A DNA stretch of 64,000 nt from Membranipora membranacea (Eukaryota; Bryozoa; Gymnolaemata; Cheilostomatida; Membraniporidae), in NCBI GenBank assembly GCA_914767715.1, contig OU612066.1, positions 27,564,283 to 27,628,282 of the forward strand. The letters run 5' to 3'. The notes beneath the pieces were generated by a model. The model searched no databases. It saw nothing but the letters and a program-made list of their open reading frames with translations, and was not told where the DNA came from. The position numbers were made by a program, and so were the translations under genes. Shown piece after piece: positions 1 through 10,056 of the stretch (position 1 is the stretch's first letter; each line of letters starts with the position of its first letter).

Positions 1-2157
1 CCAATCATATAACAGATCTGAATCATGGCAAATTCTGTCACCGGAGGACCCCTTAATTTATTATCTCCAGGAAATAACCTTCCATTTCTATACCTTTGTC
101 AGTTATAACAAACACAGATTTTGATTATGGAAATGATTCAGATAACCCTTGCACAAAGGACAAGCTGCATTGCGTATTAACCATTGTGATTGTGAAAATA
201 CGACTTGTCACTTCAGTTGTCCAGAATGAATGGGATGAGAAAAGATGACGAAAAACTGACGAGATAAGTAAATTTGCATAAACTCGCCATAAGGCCGCAG
301 TGGTACAGGTTAATGCTTAAGGTAAGATGAGATAGCTACAAAATATGAGGCTCAGAGGCCAGATTAAAGCTAGTAAACTTTACCAGTTATAACACAGTAC
401 TGTGTTATTAAATAACTGAGCCTTGTCACATTGCTCAAGAAAAGATGAGTTCTTTAGGTGTAAAAAACTCTGTATTTTTCTCATCAACCATTTTCCGCAG
501 TCTGTAATTTTTATAGTAATACTCTCATATCTTTCTCAATCTGTCCCACGGCCACAAGACATGCTCATGTTATGTGGCTAAAATCTTGTATGTACTTTTT
601 GAGTAATGGATTGGATGAATCCACCTGATAAGGCTGTTTGATAACCAAACAATTTTTTGGCTGGATGATAGTTATGATAGAAAAGAGGAAATAAAACAAG
701 GGAATGTACCTCATGAAGTAACAAAAACCCAGTGTCAATTGATTGGGTACAAGTTGTGCAATGATGCTCAGGTTTTACAGCGATGCTTCAAACCTCAATG
801 TAAACACCTTAAAGTGCAACTCCCCTTTTTAACTTATCTAAGCAGCCGGTTGGCTCGATCCAACCTTATCTGTGACCGAGGTACCACCTCCCTTAGATGC
901 CAATCCTATATTTTTAATCTAGGCATGTTAGACTATTTGAAAATTTAATCAAGTTTCATTGCAATCAAGCTGCATCGACTGCGCAGTGGCTTCTCCGTGA
1001 GGCTTATGATTGTCTTACCACAAGGCTTCCTCCTTCATGATAGAAGAATCTTTTAGCGGAAAATTCACAAACACAGAGAGAAGGTAATTTTACAAGTATC
1101 TTAGTTTGATATGGAAATGGCTATGTCAATTTGTGCTGTCCTTAAAGTAATATATCCATTTATTGTTACTCCTATCGCTCAATTCTCTAACTTTTAGAGG
1201 ATTGGAAGGAGTTTGCATATTGTCTGCGACGCTGTTAGATTATTATTAATATCATCATTTTGCCGAGGCTGCATGCTGTTTTATTTAAAATTTACAAGGT
1301 TTTGTCATGTTTTTAAATTTAGCCATCTTCAACAAATGCCCTACCTCCCTAAGCGGTTCCTCTGGAAACAGATCGCATTGGAGTTTTTTTTCGAAATGTG
1401 AATGAAAAATTTTTCGGGCTTAAAGTTTTTACCCCTTTTATTTTAGAACAGTTAAATTACCGCATACTTTTGAAAAGAAATCAGCCTCACTGGCATTACT
1501 TACATTTTTAAAGCGTATAGCCATAAGCTATTAGCATATAGTTTAGAAGTAGGCAAAAGTGGATGGTGTCTGCCATCTTAATACCACGTCTGGTAATGCC
1601 CTAGTTTCCAATTTTCAAGACAAGAGGTAACACTATCAGTGAATTCTGCGTTGCTAAACTCTCTCAAAGATTTCCATGGTTTAAAAAATAGAAATCCCCT
1701 GTATAAGTTGAATATATTATTTTTATAACCAATGATAAAACACAGCATTAAGTTTCTGATGCTGTCTGATACTGTCAAATGGTAAATTTCGTCTCAACCA
1801 GACACAGACAAAAGCATATTCAGGCAGTTAGTACTGCTGTAGTTATGCCGAAATTTCAACAGCGTAAAATTTAAGTCTCTTAAAAATATTAAAAATTATA
1901 GATAGGGTTAGAAAATTTCCCCTGCGACTGAAGTTTGATGATCCTGTAGGGTATGAGGCTTGAGATTGTACGGTACTACCACAGTTTACTTGATTTTTTT
2001 ATACTATTGTAATGGCTTCACTTCTCTACACATGCCTATGAATCTCATCCTCTAAATTGATCTAAAATATGTGGGAGTGGCAATTTATTGTGCATGTACA
2101 GGATGTTGATCCATACCACACATTTTCATTACTCTTGAGCAGGATGTGAAAACTTAA
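1..2157. other. Left flank, no gene recognised
   Basis: Both strands carry only short open frames with no recognisable domain, signal peptide or convincing splice-site pairs. The sequence is AT-rich and looks like ordinary intergenic or intronic DNA. Confidence 0.5.
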
Positions 2158-2173
2158 AATGCTTAAAGATCTC

Positions 2174-2326
2174 CTAGCAGGGTTCCATACAAGACAAATC
2201 AGCAACACCATGTCGTGCGCGAGAGTCTTTTACATACCTGTTCAAATTTTCATTGTATTTGAACAAATAGGGGCCCCTTGGCAGCTTCTCAAATACACCC
2301 ATGTCTATCAGCCGCCTCAAAAACAT
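2174..2326 (-). CDS. Small hypothetical protein, 50 aa, left arm of inverted repeat
   Basis: This is an intact frame from an ATG at 2326 to a TAG at 2174. It lies about 50 bp downstream (minus strand) of a TATATA block at 2372-2384 and a CCAAT box at 2405-2409, a spacing usual for a eukaryotic core promoter. The protein begins MFLRRLIDMGVFEKLPRG and is basic, with no signal peptide or membrane segment. I do not recognise it. The mirror copy in the other arm keeps the same frame apart from one stop codon and one extra codon near the end. It could be a real short gene, or the edge of a longer transposon-encoded protein. Confidence 0.35.
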   Translation of the reverse strand: MFLRRLIDMGVFEKLPRGPYLFKYNENLNRYVKDSRARHGVADLSCMEPC

Positions 2327-2371
2327 GACTCAGTTGATGAAGGCTTTTGATGATGCGTGTTGTTTCCACAT

Positions 2372-2411
2372 GATTATATATACCATTCATACTGAGTGCC
2401 TATTGGCTAAT
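2372..2411 (-). promoter_or_regulatory. CCAAT box plus TATA box, left arm
   Basis: Read on the minus strand, ATTAGCCAATAG is followed about 20 bp later by GGTATATATAATC. The same pair, with the same spacing, occurs in the right arm. Conservation of both boxes in the two arms supports a promoter, but no transcription start can be seen. Confidence 0.45.
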
Positions 2412-2646
2412 AACTAAGCATACGTCATGTGACCTTTGGGGTATAATGCCTGGTTAAAATCAGATGTAATTTGACTATTTCATTATCCAGAATGTGTTGG
2501 TGAGTTTGAAATGAGAATACAGACAAAAATGTTGAGGATTAAATCGACTGATACATAAAAAAAAACAATACCACAGTTTAGTGCAAAATTCAGTTTTTAA
2601 TGTGAGTTGATAAGCCATAAGGTCACATGACTTATGCTAAGTTATT

Positions 2647-2683
2647 AGCCAATAGGAACTCAGTATGAATGGTATATATAATC
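2647..2683 (+). promoter_or_regulatory. CCAAT box plus TATA box, right arm
   Basis: A CCAAT box at 2649-2653 and a TATATATA block at 2672-2680 lie about 50 bp upstream of the mirror-image small frame. They face away from the left-arm promoter, so the pair would be divergent. Confidence 0.4.
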
Positions 2684-2728
2684 ATGAGGTAACAAAACGC
2701 ATCATCAAAAGCCTTCATCAACTGAGGC

Positions 2729-2884
2729 ATGTTTTTGAGGCGGCTGATAGACATTGATGTATTTGAGTAGCTGCCAAGGGGGCCCTATTTGTTCAAATGC
2801 AATGAAAGTTTGACCAGGTATGTAGAAGACTCTCGCGCACGACATGGTGTTGCTAATTCGTCTCGTATGGTGAACCCTGCTTAG
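2729..2884 (+). pseudogene. Mirror copy of the small 50-aa frame, interrupted by a stop
   Basis: The frame starts at the ATG at 2729 and matches the left-arm protein almost codon for codon, but codon 14 is TAG where the left arm has AAG. The matching frame then runs on to the TAG at 2882-2884 and contains one extra codon near its end. This is best read as a broken copy of the left-arm frame. Confidence 0.4.
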
Positions 2885-2897
2885 GGACCTTAACAAA

Positions 2898-3574
2898 ATT
2901 TCTATCCCAAAGAGATTTGATCTTTTTCCAATGTTTAATGTTTACCATGAAAGGCATAGGTCCGTAGGTAAACTTTAAAAATGAATATTTATTTAATCAC
3001 GACATCATAGAGTTTTGTTATGAGGAAGTGTAGCAGCATTTTTTTAAGACTTTTCACTTTTAAGACATTAGTCGCAACGATTGCTAATATAGTAAAGATT
3101 GAAGGATTGGGGTATATCTGAGAATCACCTCTCAACAAAAGTTGTGTTGATTGCACTGGACACCTGATCACTTTGGATTGATATCTATCAGGAATCAGTG
3201 GAGTGTATATTTTGATTCCAATGCCAAATGTGTGTTATTAATCCTAGCTAGCTCATTATTTATGCCAAATCATTTTCACTTTAATGAGATAATCTGAAGA
3301 CAACTCATCTGATATAAGCAGTAGATAAATGCGGCTTGGTTGAAAGTGATCAAATTGTAGAAAAAAACTCTCATTATTATATATTATTATATTATTATTA
3401 ACATCTCAAAACATTCTCTAAATGGTTTTACTCCACTTTTGGTTTAATAATTATTGCTTTGTTATTTTATGTTATTGTATTGGCTTATTCTGAACAACAT
3501 TTTAAACGAAGGAGTTTATGCCAATAAAAATATATTACATATATACATATAGATATATTGTTTTTGTAGGTAAA
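2898..3574. other. Spacer upstream of the 741-aa gene
   Basis: No gene is recognised. It probably contains the 5' intron of the next gene, because a T-rich stretch ending in TTTTTGTAG at 3561-3569 lies just before the preferred start codon. There is an ATT-rich simple repeat near 3375-3400. Confidence 0.4.
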
Positions 3575-5800
3575 ATGGGAGATGAGGCAGCTGGATGTTT
3601 TAGTTGCTGTATGGAAGCAGATGGCAAGGATTGCATCGAAGCAATCGCAGCTGGCGCAATCTTCACACCTGGCAAGGAGGAGAGGCAGATGGCTACTTGG
3701 CAATCGAAACTGGCAGCTTCATTTTTTGTGCTGAACTTCCTCCTCACTGTAACCGACGCAGTCTTTGGAGGCATCTCTATTCACGACACCTTTAAAAGTG
3801 TGAATGAGGGAGCGGACCCAAGGACAACAGGAAGTTATTACACTACACGATCATACTGGCCCAGGACAACAAGGTGGTGGTATTCAACAACTCCCTGGTC
3901 ATATCCCACTGAGTTACCGACTAGTACTTCAGTCTCCCCGCCTACATACCCAACCAACTTAACCAGCCCAACCATCACCCCATCTACAAACCCGACACTC
4001 AACTTAACCAGCTCTCCAACCACCCAGTCTACCAGCTCACCCGTGTCTTCTCAAACTACCGGCTCGGCCACAACTGATGGATCATCTTCAGTAAGTCTCA
4101 ACATATCAACAACCCTGGTCAACACGGGAAGTCCCACTACTGGAACCTCAACCAATATCTCAAGATTCAGGCGCTCTCAAAATTATGAGTCTTATGACAA
4201 TTACCAGCAATCAGCGAGAGACAATTACTATGGAACTACAACAGGTGACGGGGATCTGAGTGGCCTAAATATCTGGATTGCCTTCTACGTAATATTCTGC
4301 GTCATCTATCTTCCGTTTGAGACACTCATGCTTATCTACATGCTGTTTGGTTTTCGACGTCTTGTTTTCAACTGCAGGCAATACCAAAAGAAAAGAAAGG
4401 AAGCCAAGGAAGCAAAAGAAAACGTAGAGGATGAGTTAGAAGCAGCCACTGATGCGGAGGATAACACTTCGTCGCCACCTGGCAAACATCCTGATGAGTC
4501 AACCAGGAACACTCTTGGTGATGGAGGTGATGGAGTTGACGAAGTTGACCGAGTAGATGAGCAAGATAGCACAAGTAGCGAGAATGTCAGAGATTCAGAG
4601 ACTGAGGGTGAAATTGGTGACGTTAAAAGAGATCAGAAAGACACTGAAGCCTCTGACATTCACCCCGATGATATGAGCACTTCCGCCAAAACCAGCACTG
4701 CTCAGCCTGCTCAGCCAGTCTCCGTTGACTCAATTGAAGTAGCTCATAATGTAGCAGAGGACATAAACAAGCTACCAGAAAACGGGACAGACCTCTCAAA
4801 AAACAAGTCTAAATCAAAGAAGTCTAAAAAAGAGGAGGCTGGTAAGAAAAGCAAAAAGGCAAATGCCAAGGTTCAAGAACAGGTTCCGTCACCACCTCAG
4901 GCGGGCCAGCAGATTCAAGCAGTTCCGCACCAGTATCAGCAACAGATGAGTCAACAAAGCTTCGTTCAACAAGAATACCCACAGGGCTATCCTTATGCTG
5001 CCCAAAACCATCCATATATGTATAATCAGCCCCAACCCGTGAATATGTACCAGCCTCAAGCTCAGCTGAACAATGGGCAGCAGATTATGTATGTGTCTCA
5101 ACAAAGCAACCAAATTAACTACCAGCCCCAACAGCAGGTCCAATATAACCCTCAACATTCTGCCCCTAATATGCCAGGAATTCATGAAGTCAAACAAGCC
5201 ATTGATCTACAGAATTTGCCTGTTGACATGCAACTTGGGTGTTTTGACCAAAATTGCGGTTGTTTTGCAAAGGATGACAACTTGAAAGAGATCCCAATCG
5301 AGTTAATGTTGGTTTTTGAGAGTTTCTTGGTTGAAATGATGTCGTATGGTCAGCTCCTCTTTGCTCAATCCTCCCCTGTCAACAGAGCGATTTTTAAAGA
5401 CGGGTTGAACATTGCTCAAACATCCGGATTACTAGCTGTTACATCATGTGTAACATATGTTCTCAGCTTTGGGCATTTGTTTAAGGCTAGAAATAGACTG
5501 AAAAAAGGCAGTCAAGGATGGAAGCCTATTGTAAAGTTTGTATTTCGCCTCCTTGAGTTTATTATGTCTGGTATCGCCATGACAGCGGCCATTATGGTGG
5601 TAGTCGTTGCAGTTGGAAATGAGATAACTATGCTTTCCGGGAGCTTGTTTGGTACCATAATTGTCTGGTCCCTAATCAGCCACGCTGCTACATTGCTCTT
5701 GCTTACAGAAAAGGGAAGGATTGTGCTAGCGTACATAATAGCGTGTATTTGCAGCGCTGCTTGTAAAGATCACAGTAGTAATAATAGAAGGCGATATTAG
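3575..5800 (+). CDS. Unrecognised multi-pass membrane protein, 741 aa
   Basis: An uninterrupted frame whose ATG at 3575 I prefer to an in-frame ATG at 3518. A plausible acceptor (TTTTTGTAG) ends at 3569, and the upstream residues are just translated AT-rich sequence. Layout: Cys-rich N-terminus (C8, C11, C12, C20); hydrophobic segment ~46-68; Ser/Thr/Pro-rich stretch ~85-198 with N-glycosylation sequons at N128, N143, N176 and N194; a basic RFRR at 197-200 that could be cut by furin; hydrophobic segment ~231-260; acidic stretch ~283-365; Lys/Ser-rich block ~408-432; Gln/Tyr/Pro-rich low-complexity region ~440-530; a CGC motif at 561-563; and three or four hydrophobic segments between 612 and 732. 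The mucin-like stretch is probably extracellular and the charged and Gln-rich stretch cytoplasmic. I do not recognise a family. The low-complexity regions within a clean frame argue for real coding sequence. A single large coding exon could also indicate a retrocopy. Confidence 0.8.
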   Translation: MGDEAAGCFSCCMEADGKDCIEAIAAGAIFTPGKEERQMATWQSKLAASFFVLNFLLTVTDAVFGGISIHDTFKSVNEGADPRTTGSYYTTRSYWPRTTRWWYSTTPWSYPTELPTSTSVSPPTYPTNLTSPTITPSTNPTLNLTSSPTTQSTSSPVSSQTTGSATTDGSSSVSLNISTTLVNTGSPTTGTSTNISRFRRSQNYESYDNYQQSARDNYYGTTTGDGDLSGLNIWIAFYVIFCVIYLPFETLMLIYMLFGFRRLVFNCRQYQKKRKEAKEAKENVEDELEAATDAEDNTSSPPGKHPDESTRNTLGDGGDGVDEVDRVDEQDSTSSENVRDSETEGEIGDVKRDQKDTEASDIHPDDMSTSAKTSTAQPAQPVSVDSIEVAHNVAEDINKLPENGTDLSKNKSKSKKSKKEEAGKKSKKANAKVQEQVPSPPQAGQQIQAVPHQYQQQMSQQSFVQQEYPQGYPYAAQNHPYMYNQPQPVNMYQPQAQLNNGQQIMYVSQQSNQINYQPQQQVQYNPQHSAPNMPGIHEVKQAIDLQNLPVDMQLGCFDQNCGCFAKDDNLKEIPIELMLVFESFLVEMMSYGQLLFAQSSPVNRAIFKDGLNIAQTSGLLAVTSCVTYVLSFGHLFKARNRLKKGSQGWKPIVKFVFRLLEFIMSGIAMTAAIMVVVVAVGNEITMLSGSLFGTIIVWSLISHAATLLLLTEKGRIVLAYIIACICSAACKDHSSNNRRRY

Positions 5801-6690
5801 CGCTTGCTTCTTATTCTACGCTACAGCTTCATGTTTAATATTTGGTTGCAGCAACATCGGAAGCAGGAGGGTCTTTTTTATCAGTTTTACTTGTTTTACG
5901 ACAATGCGAGTGTGTGGCAAGATATGGTAGCATTTCGAGGAAAAGCGTGATCTAAAGTTTATTTTGTGATAAAGAGACACTGTGCAAAATCGATTCCTAT
6001 TCAGAGCTTATTCCATGCGGGATAATGATTGTATAAATTATAGATGAAGTTATACCTACATTGTATAATTACAATTGAATTGAATAAGTTGTCTACCTAT
6101 ACCATACATTGAATAACTATAGTTGCATTATTTTGCCAGGAATGTGGTATAATCAATGTATAAAGTGGAATAATGAAGGTATAAACATGATTATTCAGAC
6201 TTATGCCCAGTGTATAATCTTTGAATAGGAACTGATTTTGCACAGTGAGATGTGCAGTATATTTTATAATCAATATCTATTGATTCAAGAATGACCTCCG
6301 ATTGCCTTGGCTTTGCCTGTGTGCCTGTACCTTGAACTTCATGCTAGTCAAGTCCGGTGTTTCGATACATGTTCAAGTAATTCGATTTGCAGTTTCATAG
6401 TTTGGTAGATTTTTAGGACCCAAACTATATTCTAATTCTAATTTCAATTTTCAATGTTCACACTGATTTAACTTTTATCTAGAATGCTGTATCAGTATAT
6501 AGAATTAACAGGACAAAGCTCCGGTTTTTCTTTTGTAATAAGCAGTTCTTTTATTTAATATATCTTTTTTTTTCTATAAATATTCACAGATTTAATGTTT
6601 ATTCAGTGCTGTTTTGATTCATAAATAACCGTAATACATGATACAATACACCTCAATATTGCCTGCCAATATCAATGACAATAAAGTTAT
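5801..6690 (+). other. Probable 3' UTR of the 741-aa gene
   Basis: No other gene is visible after the stop codon. The first good AATAAA polyadenylation signal on the plus strand is at 6680-6685. A MITE at 5978-6247 lies within this presumed UTR. Confidence 0.4.
5978..6247. mobile_element. CACTA-like MITE, 270 bp
   Basis: The two ends are inverted repeats: CACTGTGCAAAATCGATTCC at the left, and the reverse complement of the right end differs at two positions in the first 20. Homology continues about 26 bp inwards. A 3-bp direct repeat AGA flanks the element. CACTG termini with a short duplication are typical of the CACTA/EnSpm (CMC) group. There is no coding capacity, so it is non-autonomous. 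Confidence 0.75.
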
Positions 6691-8796
6691 CTCTTATCAA
6701 TGTGAGAATGACATAATTATGTCCTGACAGCTAGCTTGAGTACCTAAGATGTTATAGAGACGCCGGTGGCGCTCCCCCTTTGTTGACAATGAAATGCCAT
6801 AACTGATCCTACAACACAGCTTTGAACTCGAGCTAGCTGGTGCCTTGATCAAATGTCAAGCTAGTAGAGAAAACTAAAACACAGCGCGTGACCATCGATA
6901 CTTCCATCATGTTGTTGACAAATAACATCGCACAAAAATTCAGAAATGCGAGATAAATTATGTCTATTTTAGTGCAGACGGTTATGAGAAAGACAAGTTA
7001 TATTTGGTCTGGTCTTAAGGTACAACTTCACTATCAAATAGAGCACCTCTTGTTCCCATGTATTTAAAAAACTAATGATTTTGTTTACTGATAAGATAAT
7101 ACTTGAAACTCTGGACTGTTCAATACAATTACATTGCAAAATTTCTATTCTGTCTACCTAAGCGTCTAGCCAACGTTCTATTCTACTTCCTTCTATCAAA
7201 TGTGAAGTGAGTACAAACAGATGGATGATGAGTAAATATTTGAACAGTCTTGATAACCAGTGTGCGGTTATTTTCTCTGATATAGCCGACTAGGTGAGGC
7301 AACAAATATTGGATCCATTGCCATTCAACACTATGGATACTAAAACTTGTTTCACAACATAGAGAGTTAAAAATCAAGCAATAAAAAACTGAGTCATCGC
7401 ATACACAATGCATATGGTAAACTGGTGCTGTAATATTTTCCATTTGAATTTTGTTTGAGCGATAAAATGTCTTCAATGCAAACCAGAACCATACCCTAAA
7501 AAAATAAGATGAATGAGAACAAAAGAAAAGGTGTCGGGTTGCTGCTTTATCTGAGAAAAGTTTTTTTGTTTTTTTGGAGTAAATTCACAGTGGGAATATT
7601 ATCGAGCTTGGTCCATTGGCTTGTATTTTGTTACGACATGGTATTTCACACTGATAACTGATAATTGATATCTAAGTCTTTGGCATTTTGTGTGTCTTGG
7701 ATAGTGCAAATACAATTTAAGGGTCGTAGTTAAGAAAAACTGGAGGGGAGGCAGAAATCTTGGGGTTGCTGGAACAAAACCAGCTAACTGAGGGGTCACC
7801 GATAGGTTTAAGATAATTAAATAGTATATTGAGAACCCGATAACGGTTTTTAATCTGTTCAAACTTGGATTTCTCGATTATGTTTATTGGGTCACTTTTT
7901 ATAGTTTCCTAGGCCGACCCTAGAACTACAGGCCTACTCATTGCTTTCCTAAACGTTGTTCACATTTTTAGAAGACAAGAAGAAGACTGAAGACAAAAGA
8001 CAGGTTATTAGGACGAGGCCATGAATGGTATTTATTGAAGGTAGTTCAGAATTACAGTTTAAGATAGTGTAGCCATTTAATTTTTTTGGCAGATCAAAAT
8101 TTCTACCGAAGCAGCGTGTTGATATACTCATTTTCTAATATGGGTCAACATTTGGCGCCAACGTGCATGATTTAGAGTTTCCCTTCATTAGGGGTGGTTA
8201 AGGGATGGTTAAGATATGCTCTTAAATTAGGGTTGGTTAGGACATGTTTAGTACCACTGTGGTGCAGTGGATAATCTATGCGCCACCATAATAACATTAC
8301 TAAGGGCCATAGCTGATTGGAATCCAATCTCATGAAGGGAAAATAACTGCTGTTATCGTTCAACAGGGTTTGATGGGCAGCAATAGATTTTCAATAGATT
8401 CTGGTTTTGGGATAGGCTGTAGATAAATTTCACAGCTTAGAAAACGAGTACGATTGAGCTGTTGATATTGCTCTTGGAATTTTTTTGATTTTAAACAAAA
8501 CACTAGACTGGTTTAGGGGACATTTTCAGTTGATGTAGACAAGGAAGCAATAATAGTGCTTTCACTAGTTTGTGAATATAGAGCCTATGGCTTGATACAT
8601 TTTGTTGGGGGTGTTAGCTATCCCTCTCCTTTGAACTAAATTAAAATCTCACACAAATACCCCTGGATTTGGCCTCAGATGCAAAATTGACTTTTCCTGC
8701 AGAATAGAAAATGAACTAGGGTCATCATCATCTATTAAGGAATAACGACGACAATGGCGCTGCCCTCAGTCAAGAAAGGCAACTCACATTATTTAT

Positions 8797-8864
8797 TAGT
8801 CTGGGCCCCCAAGACTCTTGCTCCCTGTCTAATGGCCCCCTCCCCGGTTTTAATTTGACATAAC
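8797..8864. repeat. C-rich dispersed repeat, copy 1
   Basis: A TAGTCTGGGCCCCCAAGACTC-type segment followed by CCCTGTC and a C-run recurs at 9491-9562. The two copies share their length and their order of motifs. They are probably fragments of one transposon family end. Confidence 0.5.
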
Positions 8865-9490
8865 GCTTTTCACATAACACAGCAGTACAGTTAAGTTTAT
8901 CCCATATAGAAATTGAATTTAGTGAATTAATTCCAGATCCATACCAAGGTGACAATTGCATGCAACAATTGCATAAAAAATAGTCTGATGATGCTCAAAA
9001 TTGATAAAATCAATGACTACTGGTGGTTCCAGTACATGTAGCCTCTACACAAAACATTGTTTTGTGGTCATATTTTATGCCTGGCTAAGGGAATTAAAAA
9101 TGTGCAATGATTTGTTAATCAAAACCTTTCCTGAGCAATAACTTGTGGCACTACCAAAGTAGGAGGAGCATAAGGTTTTAAAATATTGCGTGGTAAAATA
9201 CACCCAAGGTGATTTTGGACTCTGATAACGTGTAATTGAGTATACTGTCAAAGTTTCCATTCAATAATATAGATCCGCTGTAAAATACACAGTACGGGAT
9301 TCTGTGTTACAATTATGTTTATCAGACATCGGGACGTATTTGCAAACACTTTAAATAAACAAAGTTTGTTAATGAGGAGAGTACAGTGCCGGTGTTTGAC
9401 TTCGGGTCGAAGGTCAAATTGGACAAGACGGTTCACAAACATACAGCCCAGCTGTGTTTGCAATTAGAAAGAATTGTGCTTAGTTATGAC

Positions 9491-9562
9491 TAGTCTGAGC
9501 CCCCAGACTCTGCCCCCTGTCCGACGGCCCCCCCCCCCCCGGAGGGGAAAGTTATGACATAT
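9491..9562. repeat. C-rich dispersed repeat, copy 2, with a long C homopolymer
   Basis: This matches the copy at 8797 and includes a run of C at about 9527-9540 that is likely to be unstable in length or misassembled. Confidence 0.5.
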
Positions 9563-10028
9563 CACTGTAATTTATTTGAGTGTTGACAGGGGTGTGTTTA
9601 CATTACATACAGTTCTAACTTTTAGGCGTTGGAGTCTGTCATTTGTGATTACAGACCGGCAGTCCAGATAAGGCATTATCTTGGTTAAAGAATTGAGTGC
9701 TGTTGAAGCTCGTTTTCACTTCACTTACTTTGACAGTTTTTAGCTGGTAAAATAAAAGAGACCTTTGATGTAGGAATGTGCTCTGGACCTTATGGAACAA
9801 GCCTGAAGATAAATTAATGGCTATTATGATGTAGTTGGTAAATTTGATGACAGCTGGTAGCATCACGAAATTTAAGATTCTTACTATCTTATTATCTAGG
9901 TTATGTCGAAGACCGATAATCGAGTGTTGGAAGCCTTAGACCAGGGCTGATCCATCGCTGCTGGTTTTTTCACATATAGCTTAATGAAACAGATTCTGAT
10001 AGCTAAATTCATAAACAACTTTGTTGGG

Positions 10029-10056
10029 TGTGAGAATGAGAATGAGAATGAGAATG
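10029..10056 (+). repeat. (GAGAAT)n microsatellite
   Basis: Four consecutive hexamer units are seen. No functional role is indicated. Confidence 0.8.

Larger units (their letters stand above)
2158..2897. repeat. Inverted repeat, arms ~280 bp, spacer ~170 bp
   Basis: Positions about 2158-2440 and 2610-2897 are imperfect reverse complements over their whole length. The outer ends share a CAGGGTT-type segment (near 2179 and 2875), and the inner parts share a CCAAT-containing and TATA-containing block. I could not find a convincing target-site duplication, so this may be a foldback element or an inverted duplication of a small transcription unit. Each arm contains a promoter-like segment followed by a frame of about 50 codons, annotated separately. 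Confidence 0.8.

Noticed and set aside
8250-8335. Possible tRNA-like segment (GTGGTGCAGTGGATAA and a B-box-like end)
   Set aside because: The B-box match is poor and no cloverleaf can be drawn, so it is too weak to call even as a SINE head.
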